Assembly (NCBI GenBank): GCA_947483095.1
Contig: CANKLD010000028.1
Coordinates: 1 to 13,609 of the forward strand
Source of the DNA: Bacteroidota bacterium
GTDB lineage: Bacteria > Bacteroidota > Bacteroidia > Flavobacteriales > Flavobacteriaceae
Direction of reading: 5' to 3'
Length of the DNA stretch: 13,609 nt
In this document: piece by piece, positions 4,867-12,577 of the stretch
Layout: each line of letters begins with the position of its first letter
How positions within the stretch are numbered: position 1 is the first letter of the stretch
Notes under the pieces: model-generated
Told to the model about the DNA's origin: nothing
Seen by the model: only the letters and a program-made list of their open reading frames with translations
The model's database searches: none
Program-made: the position numbers and the translations under genes

Positions 4867-7791
4867 ATGAAAAAACTTGTTATTAGTGCATTATTTGTAA
4901 TGCAAGTGTTTTTTGTTTTTGCTCAAAATATTTCTGGAATTTCCGGAAAGGTGGTTGATGCTAAAACTCAAAAACCATTACAAAATGCCATTGCCTCTAT
5001 TCAAAATTCAAATTTAACTCAGCTCACCAATGCAGAAGGTAAATTTATTTTTGAAACTGTCGCGGTTGGTAATCAATTGGTTCAAATTAAAATTACCGGT
5101 TATAAAGACCAATTACTTCCTGTTGAAATTGTAGCTGGAAAGATATTGGATTTAGGGACTATTATTTTAGAATCTGATATTACGGTAGAAAGACAATTAA
5201 GCTTAATCACGATTACTGATTCCGATTTGGGAGACGACAACAGTGGTTCAGAAAGTACCTCAAGTTTACTTCAAGCATCAAGAGATGTGTTCCAACAATC
5301 GGCGGCTTTTAACTGGGGTCAGGCTCGATTTAAATTGAGAGGTTTAGATAATGAATATGGGGTTACCATGATCAATGGTATTTCCATGAACAAAATCTAT
5401 GACGGAAGACCTCAATGGAGTAATTGGGGAGGGTTGAATGACGCAACTCGTAATCAAGAGTTTACCAATGGTTCTGCTCCATCTGATTATACTTTTGGAG
5501 GGGTTTTAGGGACTAATGAAATAAACACTAGAGCTTCTTTATACCGCCCAGGAAATAGAATTTCGTTTGGAGGAACCAATACCAATTATACTGGAAGAAT
5601 TATGGGAACAATAGCTTCCGGTATGAGAAATGACGGATGGGCTTACACTATTTCTGCTTCTAGACGTTGGGCTCAAGAAGGCTATTTCCAAGGAACAAAT
5701 TATAGTGCCAATTCCTTTTTTGCAACAGTTGAAAGAAAAATTACTAAAAATAACAGCCTGAATTTTACCGCTATTTTTGGTCAAAATAGTAGAGCTAAAA
5801 ATTCGCCAAATACACAAGAGGTGACTAATCTTGGAGGTGAAAAATACAATTCTTATTGGGGTTGGCAAAATGGAGAAAAAAGAAATTCTAGAATAAAAAC
5901 AGTTGAAGAACCATTGTTTATTTTAAGTAATTATTGGAAACTATCTTCAAAAACCAATTTGAATATCAATGTTTCTTATCAAACGGGAAAAATTGGAAAT
6001 AGTAGAATTGACTTTCAAGGAGCTAATAGTCCTGATCCTACTTATTATAGAAATTTACCTAGTTACTATACTTCATTATATGAAAATGACCCGGCTGCAG
6101 TAACGCTTCAAAATCCAGGCGCCTATCAACCTGAAGGTTTGGGAGGTATACGTCTAATTGACATGTATAATTATTCTCCAAGTCCAGGAGTTTATCCATA
6201 TCGTAACCCTAGCTTAGCAACAAATACTCCCTATATTGCTGCTTTTAATGGTTCGCAAACCGCTAATTTTTTAACTAATAAACAAATAGATTGGACGTCA
6301 ATGTATCGTGCCAATTCTATTAGCGGAACTAGTAAATACGTTCTATTTGAAGATCGTACAGATGACACTCAATATGTTGCAAATTCAATTTTAAGCTCTC
6401 AACTTTCAGATAATATTATATTAAATGCAGGTGGAAGTTTCACTAAATTGAAATCGCATAATTTTAAAAATATGCTTGATTTAATGGGAGGTAGTTCTTT
6501 CAGTGACTTGAATTTATTTGGTGTTGGCGACCAACAGCAATCTGATTTAAACAATCCAAATAAAGTGGTTGGAAAAGGTGATATTTATGGTTACAATTAT
6601 AATTTGCATACCACTAAAATCGATGCCTTTACCCAATTCAAATTTGTTTACAAAAAAGTAGATTTTTATTTAGCACAATCTTTCTCTCGTTCAGAATATG
6701 AAAGAGAAGGTTTATTTAAAAATGGCTACTACGCTTCCAATTCTTATGGATACAGCCCGAAAAAAGCATTTGATAATTTTGGATTTAAAGGAGGTTTAAC
6801 CTACAAAATTTCAGGACGTCAATACGTTAACTTTAATGGTGTTTACATGTCTAAAGCACCTAGTTTAAGAAATGTATTCAATAATGCCCGAGTTACCAAT
6901 AATGTAACTGATGGAGTGTCAAACGAAACTGTTTCTAGTGCCGATGCGAGTTATATCATTTCTGCTCCAAAATTAAAATTGCGTTTGACGGCTTTTTATT
7001 CTAAAATTCAAAATCAAACCGAAACTTCCTTCTTTTTTGGAGACGGTGCAGGAATTGATGACCCGGCAACTGATGCAAATGAAAGTAATGTCTTTGTAGC
7101 AGAAACAGTCACTAATTTAGATAAGAGAAACGTAGGGATTGAGTTTGGCGCTGAATATCCTATTACTTCAACCATCAAAGTTACGACTAGCATTGCTTAT
7201 GGGGACTATATTTTTGACAGCAATCCAAATGTAAAAGTGAGTTCAGATGCTGCGGCAACTGTTGATAATCCAATGCCATTAAATGATTATGGACAATCTA
7301 AATTGAAAAATTACAAACAATCAGGTATGCCACAAGCTGCTGCTTCTTTTGGAGTTGAATATAGAGATCCAAGATTCTGGTGGGTTGGCGCTAACATAAA
7401 TTACCTTGCTAATAACTATATTGATGTTGCTCCAATTACAAGAACAGATCGCTTTTTTACAGATCCTGTAGGGGTTAATAACAATCCATTTCCAGAGGCA
7501 ACTCAAGAAAGAGCAAACGAATTGCTAAAGCAAGAAAAATTTGATAATTTTGCTTTATTGAATTTAATTGGTGGAAAATCTTGGAAAGTAGGAGATAACA
7601 CCTTTGGGTTCTTTGCAAGTGTCAATAACGTTCTTGATATAGTATATAAAACAGGTGGTTTTGAACAAGCAAGAAACTCCAACTACAGACAATTAAACCA
7701 AGACGTTTCAAGTGGAACTCCGGCATTTGCCCCTAAATATTTTTACGGTTTCGGAAGAACCTATTTCCTAAATTTATACCTCAATTTCTAA
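4867..7791 (+). CDS. TonB-dependent outer-membrane receptor with carboxypeptidase-regulatory-like N-domain
   Basis: Outer-membrane beta-barrel importer powered by TonB-ExbBD. The 974-residue product has a signal peptide (1 to about 19, ending VFA-QN), a CarboxypepD_reg-like beta-sandwich (about 25-105; SGKVVDAKTQKPLQNA, TNAEGKF, GYKDQ), then a plug with LLQASRDVFQQSAAF (134-148), RFKLRGLDNEYGVTMING and WSNWGGLNDATRN, a layout characteristic of a Bacteroidota receptor group. The rest is the barrel, ending in an aromatic-rich strand with terminal Phe, as expected for BAM-dependent insertion. I see no clear classical TonB box; the segment LSLITITDSDL (111-121) occupies its usual place. The downstream lipoprotein starts 21 bases after the stop, so the two are co-transcribed; there is no SusD homologue. 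The EEP enzyme is encoded divergently upstream. Substrate unknown; glycan, nucleotide-derived or phosphate-containing ligands are all possible. Confidence 0.92.
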   Translation: MKKLVISALFVMQVFFVFAQNISGISGKVVDAKTQKPLQNAIASIQNSNLTQLTNAEGKFIFETVAVGNQLVQIKITGYKDQLLPVEIVAGKILDLGTIILESDITVERQLSLITITDSDLGDDNSGSESTSSLLQASRDVFQQSAAFNWGQARFKLRGLDNEYGVTMINGISMNKIYDGRPQWSNWGGLNDATRNQEFTNGSAPSDYTFGGVLGTNEINTRASLYRPGNRISFGGTNTNYTGRIMGTIASGMRNDGWAYTISASRRWAQEGYFQGTNYSANSFFATVERKITKNNSLNFTAIFGQNSRAKNSPNTQEVTNLGGEKYNSYWGWQNGEKRNSRIKTVEEPLFILSNYWKLSSKTNLNINVSYQTGKIGNSRIDFQGANSPDPTYYRNLPSYYTSLYENDPAAVTLQNPGAYQPEGLGGIRLIDMYNYSPSPGVYPYRNPSLATNTPYIAAFNGSQTANFLTNKQIDWTSMYRANSISGTSKYVLFEDRTDDTQYVANSILSSQLSDNIILNAGGSFTKLKSHNFKNMLDLMGGSSFSDLNLFGVGDQQQSDLNNPNKVVGKGDIYGYNYNLHTTKIDAFTQFKFVYKKVDFYLAQSFSRSEYEREGLFKNGYYASNSYGYSPKKAFDNFGFKGGLTYKISGRQYVNFNGVYMSKAPSLRNVFNNARVTNNVTDGVSNETVSSADASYIISAPKLKLRLTAFYSKIQNQTETSFFFGDGAGIDDPATDANESNVFVAETVTNLDKRNVGIEFGAEYPITSTIKVTTSIAYGDYIFDSNPNVKVSSDAAATVDNPMPLNDYGQSKLKNYKQSGMPQAAASFGVEYRDPRFWWVGANINYLANNYIDVAPITRTDRFFTDPVGVNNNPFPEATQERANELLKQEKFDNFALLNLIGGKSWKVGDNTFGFFASVNNVLDIVYKTGGFEQARNSNYRQLNQDVSSGTPAFAPKYFYGFGRTYFLNLYLNF

Positions 7792-7812
7792 TAAAATAAA
7801 ATAACCAATAAT

Positions 7813-9165
7813 ATGAAATCAATAATTTTAAAATCAGTATTTTTTAGTATTCTTTCTGCAGGATTGTTTACTAGTTGTGTAAAAGACGAGTTTGGAACAC
7901 CTACCCTTGGAGATTGTTCTGAAACGTCATTAGTAAAAAACAGAGAAGTTTCTCAAATTAACGCTGGAGCAGTTGTAGCGGTTCACGCCAATATTGTCCC
8001 TGGTGTTTCTGACGTAATTGAAGCTTATGTAACCTCTAGCGATATTGGTGGTAATTTCTTTAAATCTATTTCTTTCCAAACTTTAGATGGATCAAAAGCT
8101 TTTAGTGTTCCTGTTGATGCTTCTTCAACTTTTATTAATTATGAGCCAGGAAGAAAAGTTCTAATTAAAATGGATGGTTTATACAAAGATGTAAAATACG
8201 ATGGAATGAGAATTGGTGGTCTTTATGCCAACTCTTCAGGAGGCGCTGAAGTGGGTAGATTGCCAGAAACTGATTTCAAAGCTTCGGTAAATAGAACTTG
8301 TACTGCTGTAAATGAAAATCTATTGGTTCAACAAGTAACTATTGACCAAGCGATTAATGGTGGTACTTATTTAAATAAATTAATTGAGTTTGACAGAGTT
8401 CAATTTGTGAATAATGACGTAGTCGCTAACAGCACTTATTATGATGCAAGTCCATCAAATCCAAATACTATTGGTGGAGCTACCAACAGAAGAATTCAAG
8501 ATTTTTCAGGAAATTCAGTGATTTTTAGAACAAGTGGGTATGCAAATTTTGCTGCAAAAGCAGTAGCTACTGGAAGTGGAAAAATTAGAGGAATCATGAC
8601 AAAATACAACACTGATTACCAATTTATGGTACGAACTGAAGCCGATATCAAATTAACCGCACCAAGATTTTCACCATTATTAAATGAAACTTTTGATGGT
8701 GGTATTGCTTCTTGGACTGCATTTAGTGTAACTGGAGCTGAAGTATGGACGCACAGTACTACTTATGGAAATCCAGGATCAATGGCTAAAATGTCAGGTT
8801 ATGCAGGAGGAAATAAAGTTAATGAAGATTGGTTGATTTCACCAGTTCAAAATTTATCAACTTTAACAACAGCAACTTTGTCTTTTGACAATGCCTATAA
8901 ATTTACAGGAGATCCTATTGTAGTTTTAGTATCTAAAAACTATTCTGGAACGGGAAGCCCTTATGCTGCAGGTGTAACTTGGACTCCCTTAACGGGGGCA
9001 ACGCTTTCAGCTGGTAATTATGTTTATGCCAATTCAGGTAACTTATCATTAAGTTCTTTCGTTGGTGCTGGAAATAGCACTGTTTATGTGGCGTTTAAAT
9101 ATACCTCATCAACAACCGCAGGTTCTACTTGGGAAATTGACAATGTGAAAGTTTTAGGAAACTAG
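7813..9165 (+). CDS. Surface-type lipoprotein, DUF5689 plus choice-of-anchor-J domains
   Basis: A 450-residue lipoprotein of unknown function that occupies the position SusD has beside SusC receptors. The signal sequence ends in a lipobox-like LFTSC with lipidated Cys22. The next residues, VKDEF, fit the X-K-(D/E)2-X lipoprotein export signal described in Capnocytophaga, predicting surface exposure. Residues about 30-270 look like DUF5689; the second half (about 170-268: YLNKLIEFDRVQF, VIFRTSGYANFA, GSGKIRGIMTKYNTDYQFMVR) resembles OB-fold domains of the YhcR type. Residues about 287-449 (LLNETFDGGIASW, EDWLISPVQNL, WEIDNVKVLGN) look like a choice-of-anchor-J, jelly-roll-like binding module. 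There is no type IX sorting domain. Probably a substrate-capture partner of the receptor, which is inference from operon position and surface signal. Two terminators follow. Confidence 0.85.
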   Translation: MKSIILKSVFFSILSAGLFTSCVKDEFGTPTLGDCSETSLVKNREVSQINAGAVVAVHANIVPGVSDVIEAYVTSSDIGGNFFKSISFQTLDGSKAFSVPVDASSTFINYEPGRKVLIKMDGLYKDVKYDGMRIGGLYANSSGGAEVGRLPETDFKASVNRTCTAVNENLLVQQVTIDQAINGGTYLNKLIEFDRVQFVNNDVVANSTYYDASPSNPNTIGGATNRRIQDFSGNSVIFRTSGYANFAAKAVATGSGKIRGIMTKYNTDYQFMVRTEADIKLTAPRFSPLLNETFDGGIASWTAFSVTGAEVWTHSTTYGNPGSMAKMSGYAGGNKVNEDWLISPVQNLSTLTTATLSFDNAYKFTGDPIVVLVSKNYSGTGSPYAAGVTWTPLTGATLSAGNYVYANSGNLSLSSFVGAGNSTVYVAFKYTSSTTAGSTWEIDNVKVLGN

Positions 9166-9183
9166 GCCTAAATGTATTATAAA

Positions 9184-9211
9184 AAAAGAGCTGCATCGCT
9201 GCAGCTCTTTT
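9184..9211 (+). terminator. Strong intrinsic terminator of the receptor-lipoprotein operon
   Basis: AAAAGAGCTGCA (9184-9195) pairs perfectly with TGCAGCTCTTTT (9200-9211) around the four-base loop TCGC: a 12-bp stem with a U-tract, 18 bases after the lipoprotein stop codon. Confidence 0.92.
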
Positions 9212-9217
9212 AAAACC

Positions 9218-9247
9218 AAAATCCCACTCGAAAGAATGGGATTTTTT
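9218..9247 (+). terminator. Second, tandem terminator
   Basis: AAAATCCCA (9218-9226) pairs with TGGGATTTT (9237-9245) around a 10-base loop, and T continues to 9247. It lies seven bases after the first terminator and acts as a backup stop; the A-run on the left also allows function on the minus strand. Confidence 0.75.
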
Positions 9248-9266
9248 ATTTTTACTTAATATTATT

Positions 9267-9332
9267 TTACTGCAAAACAATCTTTTTCGTATTCAGTAAA
9301 TTATTGGAGGCATCATAAATTTTCCGAATTTT
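9267..9332 (-). pseudogene. Possible 3' relic of a secreted-protein gene
   Basis: Reading the minus strand, an open stretch of 21 codons ends in TAA and gives RKIYDASNNLLNTKKIVLQ after two residues. The composition and the ending (a KIYD...KKIVLQ pattern) resemble the C-terminus of flavobacterial secreted proteins with type IX sorting domains. It has no start codon, and the frame closes at a TAA directly beside the palindromic repeat at 9336. It may be the tail of a gene lost by deletion or repeat insertion, or simply chance. Confidence 0.25.
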
Positions 9333-9335
9333 TTA

Positions 9336-9374
9336 GCCACGGATTTTACAGATTTTACAGATAAAATCTGTGGC
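9336..9374. repeat. Palindromic intergenic repeat (GCCACGGATTTTA type)
   Basis: GCCACGGATTTTA (9336-9348) faces TAAAATCTGTGGC (9362-9374): 13-base arms pairing at every position apart from one G-T, with a 13-base loop. The left side also contains the direct repeat GATTTTACA twice (9342-9350, 9351-9359). I recall similar GCCAC(A/G)GATT...CTGTGGC sequences recurring between flavobacterial genes. It has no T-run and is not a terminator. Confidence 0.6.
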
Positions 9375-9441
9375 AAATATTAAAATTAAAATCTTATAAT
9401 AAATATTTGTATTTAAAATAAATTCTTGGTATTTATTGGAC

Positions 9442-9472
9442 AAAAAAAACCATCAATAATTTGATGGTTTTT
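9442..9472 (-). terminator. Terminator of the fabH-accB-accC unit
   Basis: AAAAACCATCAA (9445-9456) pairs perfectly with TTGATGGTTTTT (9461-9472) around TAAT: a 12-bp stem. On the minus strand the stem runs into eight T (9449 down to 9442), 25 bases after the accC stop codon. It also has a T-run on plus and could act in both directions. Confidence 0.88.
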
Positions 9473-9496
9473 CGTAATTAGATATTTGATTTCGCT

Positions 9497-10846
9497 TTAT
9501 TCCGGATCATTCATTTTGAAAGTGTCCATGAAAGCAGTCGTATAATTTCCAGCTACATATTGCTCATCATCCATTAATTGACGGTGAAAAGGAATGGTAG
9601 TTTTAACTCCTTGAATTACAAATTCGTCCAAAGCACGTTTCATCTTATTTATCGCTTCTTGACGCGTTTGAGCTGTTGTAATCAACTTAGCAATCATTGA
9701 GTCATAATTTGGTGGAATCGTGTAACCAGCATATACGTGGGTGTCTAAACGAACACCGTGTCCTCCTGGCGCATGAAGTGTAGTTATTTTTCCTGGTGAA
9801 GGGCGGAAATCATTGTACGGATCTTCCGCATTTATTCTACATTCAATAGCGTGTAATTGTGGTAAATAGTTTTTTCCAGAAATTGGTATTCCAGAAGCAA
9901 CCATTATTTGTTCCCGGATTAAGTCGTAATCTACCACTTGCTCCGTAATTGGGTGTTCCACTTGGATTCTTGTGTTCATTTCCATGAAATAGAAATTTCT
10001 ATGTTTGTCCACTAAAAACTCTACGGTTCCTGCTCCTTCATATTTAATATATTCGGCTGCCTTAACCGCCGCATCTCCCATTTTAGTTCGTAATTCATCC
10101 GTCATAAATGGGGACGGAGTTTCCTCGGTTAATTTTTGATGACGACGCTGAACCGAACAATCTCTTTCGGATAAATGACACGCTTTTCCGTAAGAATCAC
10201 CAATGACTTGAATTTCAATATGTCTAGGCTCTTCAATTAATTTTTCAAGATACATCCCATCATTTCCAAAAGCTGCCGCCGACTCTTGACGAGCTCCTTC
10301 CCAAGCTTTTAATAAATCTTCTTCTTTCCAAACGGCACGCATCCCTTTGCCTCCACCACCAGCGGTAGCTTTTAGCATTACAGGATATCCCATTTCTAAA
10401 GATAATTTTTGAGCTTGTTCAAAAGATTCTAATATTCCTACAGATCCTGGCACACAAGGAACTCCTGCTTCAATCATGGTTGCTTTTGCAGAAGCTTTGT
10501 CTCCCATTCTGTCAATCATTTCAGGAGAGGCACCAATAAATTTGATTCCATGTTCTTGACAGATTTTTGAAAATTTTGCGTTTTCAGAAAGAAATCCATA
10601 CCCTGGATGAATGGCATCAGCATTGGTAATTTCTGCTGCAGCTATAATATTAGACATTTTTAAATAGGAAAGATTACTTGGCGGAGGGCCTATACAAACT
10701 GCTTCGTCAGCAAATTTTACGTGAAGACTTTCCGCATCCGCAGTGGAATAAACCGCTACGGTTTTAATTCCCATTTCTCTGCAGGTTCTAATAACACGAA
10801 GGGCTATTTCCCCTCTATTTGCAATTAATATTTTTTTAAACATCAT
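9497..10846 (-). CDS. accC: Biotin carboxylase subunit of acetyl-CoA carboxylase
   Basis: ATP-grasp enzyme that carboxylates the biotin of AccB using bicarbonate and ATP, the first half-reaction of malonyl-CoA synthesis in the cytoplasm. The 449-residue length is normal for a free-standing AccC. Visible elements: [19 protein letters not shown] at the N-terminus, [10 protein letters not shown] (80-89), the ATP-binding glycine-rich loop [11 protein letters not shown] (159-169), [15 protein letters not shown] (224-238), the metal and substrate site [16 protein letters not shown] (289-304) and the catalytic-arginine region RLDTH (366-370). Two start codons are adjacent (10846 and 10843); the family usually begins [12 protein letters not shown], so the second is equally possible. 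It is last in the fabH-accB-accC unit, 76 bases after accB. The carboxyltransferase genes accA and accD are not in the window. Confidence 0.97.
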   Translation of the reverse strand: MMFKKILIANRGEIALRVIRTCREMGIKTVAVYSTADAESLHVKFADEAVCIGPPPSNLSYLKMSNIIAAAEITNADAIHPGYGFLSENAKFSKICQEHGIKFIGASPEMIDRMGDKASAKATMIEAGVPCVPGSVGILESFEQAQKLSLEMGYPVMLKATAGGGGKGMRAVWKEEDLLKAWEGARQESAAAFGNDGMYLEKLIEEPRHIEIQVIGDSYGKACHLSERDCSVQRRHQKLTEETPSPFMTDELRTKMGDAAVKAAEYIKYEGAGTVEFLVDKHRNFYFMEMNTRIQVEHPITEQVVDYDLIREQIMVASGIPISGKNYLPQLHAIECRINAEDPYNDFRPSPGKITTLHAPGGHGVRLDTHVYAGYTIPPNYDSMIAKLITTAQTRQEAINKMKRALDEFVIQGVKTTIPFHRQLMDDEQYVAGNYTTAFMDTFKMNDPE

Positions 10847-10850
10847 TCTT

Positions 10851-10886
10851 AATTTGAAAATTATACAATTTGAAAATTTGAAAATT
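10851..10886. repeat. Three AATTTGAAAATT copies in the accB-accC spacer
   Basis: AATTTGAAAATT occurs at 10851-10862, 10867-10878 and 10875-10886, the last two overlapping. Each copy is nearly self-complementary. AT-rich TTTGAAAATT tracts between genes are common in flavobacteria to my recollection. No function is apparent. Confidence 0.45.
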
Positions 10887-10890
10887 AGTT

Positions 10891-10910
10891 AAGTGGTGAA
10901 ATCACCTCTT
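10891..10910. repeat. Inverted repeat in the accB-accC spacer
   Basis: AAGTGGTGA (10891-10899) faces TCACCTCTT (10902-10910) across two bases, with a single T-T mismatch. In the mRNA this would be a small hairpin just after the accB stop codon. A two-base loop is too tight, so the inner A-T pair would open. No T-run follows, so it is not a terminator; it could protect the accB 3' end or set the accB:accC ratio. Confidence 0.4.
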
Positions 10911-10922
10911 AGCTTCTTCAAA

Positions 10923-11396
10923 TTAAGAAGGATCAACTATAAATAAAGGTTGGTCAAATTCTACCGGTGACATATCGTCAACTAAAATTTTAACGATTTT
11001 ACCTGATACTTCAGATTCAATTTCGTTAAACAACTTCATCGCTTCAATAACACATACTACATCCCCTTTTGAAATAGTGCTTCCTACTTCAACAAAAATT
11101 GGTTTGTCTGGTGATGGTTTTCTATAGAAGGTTCCAATCATTGGCGATTTTACGGTAATGTAGTTTGCGTTTTCTGCAACTGGTGCAGCGGCAACTGGAG
11201 CGGCAGCAACTGGTTCTGGGGCTACTTGAGGGGCAGCTTGTGCAACCGGCGCTTGTTGTAAATAGGTAATTTCTGGAGTAGTTCCTTCAAGCGTAGTTTT
11301 AATGGTGATTTTTACATCATCCATTTCTAGTTTTACTTCTGCAACTCCCGAATTGGAAACAAACTTGATCAGGTTTTGAATTTCTTTTAAATCCAT
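10923..11396 (-). CDS. accB: Biotin carboxyl carrier protein of acetyl-CoA carboxylase
   Basis: Carries the biotin that moves carboxyl groups between AccC and the carboxyltransferase. The 157-residue length is normal for the family. The N-terminal part (1 to about 45, MDLKEIQNLIKFVSNSGVAEVKLE) is the usual AccB head domain. An alanine/proline-rich flexible linker fills about 49-77. The biotinyl domain follows from about 79 (ITVKSPMIGTFYRKPSPDKP), with the biotinylated lysine Lys121 in EAMKLFNEI. It lies 20 bases after fabH and 76 bases before accC, so all three should be one transcript. No unusual residues are seen. Confidence 0.97.
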   Translation of the reverse strand: MDLKEIQNLIKFVSNSGVAEVKLEMDDVKITIKTTLEGTTPEITYLQQAPVAQAAPQVAPEPVAAAPVAAAPVAENANYITVKSPMIGTFYRKPSPDKPIFVEVGSTISKGDVVCVIEAMKLFNEIESEVSGKIVKILVDDMSPVEFDQPLFIVDPS

Positions 11397-11416
11397 AATA
11401 TTAATTTTAGGTTAGT

Positions 11417-12415
11417 TTACTCTCTGTTGTATGCCCACTTTAAATAAATAGATCCCCATGTGAATCCACCTCCAAAGGCAGCAAATATTAAATTATCTCC
11501 TTTTTTTAATTTTTTCTCAAAATCAAATAATAATAAGGGTAACGTTGCTGAAGTCGTATTTCCATATTTTTCAATATTTATTAATACTTTGCTATCGTCA
11601 ACTCCCATTCTACTTGATGTGGCGTCAATTATTCTTTTATTTGCCTGGTGCGCCACAAGCCAATTTACATCGTCATGTGTAAGATTATTTCTTTGCATTA
11701 TTTTCTCACTTACATCGGCCATTCCGGTAACTGCGTATTTATATACTTGTTTTCCGTCTTGGAAAATAAAATGTTGATGTGCATCTACCGTTTCATGTGA
11801 TGGAGGGAGTATTGATCCTCCGGCATCCATTTTAAGAAAATCCCTTCCAATACCGTCTGATTTCATTATTTCATCTTGTAAACCTAGGCCTTCAAAATTG
11901 GGTTCAAATAAAACTGCGCCTGCGCCGTCACCAAATATAATACAAGTAGTTCTGTCAGTATAATTAATAATGGAAGACATTTTATCGGCACCAATTAAAA
12001 GTACTTTTTTGTATCTGCCAGATTCTATATAGGCGGAAGCTGTTGACATTCCAAATAAGAAACTGGAACATGCCGCTTGTAAATCGTAGGCAAAAGCATT
12101 AGTAGCGCCTATTTGTGAGGCTACATAAACACCCGTTGACGCAACTAACATGTCAGGAGTTGCAGTTGCCATTAACACCAAGTCAATTTCTAAAGGGTCA
12201 ATATTTCCTTTTTTTAGCAGGTCTTTTGCGGCTTGAATAGCTAAATAAGAAGTTCCTAAGCCTTCTCCTTTTAAAATCCTTCTTTCTTTAATTCCAGTTC
12301 TAGAAGTAATCCATTCATCATTGGTGTCAACCATAGTTTCAAGTACTTTATTTGAAAGTACAAAATCTGGAACATATCCACCGACAGCAGTAATTGCGGC
12401 TGTAATTTTACTCAT
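11417..12415 (-). CDS. fabH: Beta-ketoacyl-ACP synthase III
   Basis: Condenses acetyl-CoA or a branched acyl-CoA with malonyl-ACP to start type II fatty-acid synthesis. Flavobacteria make much iso-branched fatty acid, so branched primers are likely (inference). The 332-residue product has the complete catalytic triad: Cys116 in DLQAACSSF, His256 in LVAHQANKRI and Asn286 in EKYGNTTSA. Other expected motifs are NDEWITSRTGIKERRI (32-47), GDGAGAVLFE (162-171) and the C-terminal FGGGFTWGS. The ATG at 12413-12415 gives MSKITAAITAVGGYVPD, the normal beginning. It is the first gene of the fabH-accB-accC unit, separated from rpmF by 162 bases with a terminator, so it needs its own promoter. In enterobacteria plsX sits between rpmF and fabH; it is absent here. 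Confidence 0.96.
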   Translation of the reverse strand: MSKITAAITAVGGYVPDFVLSNKVLETMVDTNDEWITSRTGIKERRILKGEGLGTSYLAIQAAKDLLKKGNIDPLEIDLVLMATATPDMLVASTGVYVASQIGATNAFAYDLQAACSSFLFGMSTASAYIESGRYKKVLLIGADKMSSIINYTDRTTCIIFGDGAGAVLFEPNFEGLGLQDEIMKSDGIGRDFLKMDAGGSILPPSHETVDAHQHFIFQDGKQVYKYAVTGMADVSEKIMQRNNLTHDDVNWLVAHQANKRIIDATSSRMGVDDSKVLINIEKYGNTTSATLPLLLFDFEKKLKKGDNLIFAAFGGGFTWGSIYLKWAYNRE

Positions 12416-12416
12416 A

Positions 12417-12465
12417 GGGTTGTAATTTTTGGATTATAATTGTATCCCAAAAACGGGTTGAAATT
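12417..12465 (-). promoter_or_regulatory. fabH leader: repeated AATTnCAACCC and hairpin
   Basis: On the minus strand AATTnCAACCC occurs twice (12465-12455 and 12427-12417), the second directly before the fabH ATG. Between and overlapping them, TTTTTGG (12426-12432) can pair with CCAAAAA (12447-12453), extended by AT/AT across a one-base bulge. I found no exact TAnnTTTG here; TAATTTG near 12473-12467 is one base short. Possible operator or leader structure, not proven. Confidence 0.3.
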
Positions 12466-12528
12466 ACAAATTATTTTCTAAATTATTTCATTTAGTGTCG
12501 AATATTGACTCTTAAAGTTTATTCCAAC

Positions 12529-12556
12529 AAAAAAAACTCCCAACAGGTGAGAGTTT
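12529..12556 (-). terminator. Terminator after rpmF
   Basis: On the minus strand AAACTCTC (12556-12549) pairs with GGGAGTTT (12541-12534), with one G-T pair and a seven-base loop, and a run of eight T ends at 12529. The wobble pair is a mismatch on plus, so it works best on minus. It lies 22 bases after the rpmF stop. Confidence 0.8.
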
Positions 12557-12577
12557 ATCTTTTATTTTTAAAATGTA

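Larger units (their letters stand above)
9166..9496. other. Non-coding region between the lipoprotein gene and accC
   Basis: This 331-base gap contains no intact gene. From left to right it holds two tandem plus-strand terminators, a 21-residue minus-strand relic, a palindromic intergenic repeat, about 65 bases of featureless AT-rich sequence (9375-9441), and the terminator of the accB-accC unit. Confidence 0.7.

Noticed and set aside
5539..7506. Minus-strand open frames at 5539-5868 and 7321-7506 within the receptor gene
   Set aside because: Both are antisense to an intact TonB-dependent receptor and resemble no protein I know.
8671..9165. C-terminus of the DUF5689 lipoprotein as a type IX secretion sorting domain
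   Set aside because: The end (WEIDNVKVLGN) is the closing strand of a choice-of-anchor-J domain, and the protein already has a lipoprotein signal with a surface export motif.
9336..9374. Palindrome as a transcription terminator or a CRISPR repeat
   Set aside because: It has no T-run, is a single copy here, and has no spacer-repeat arrangement.
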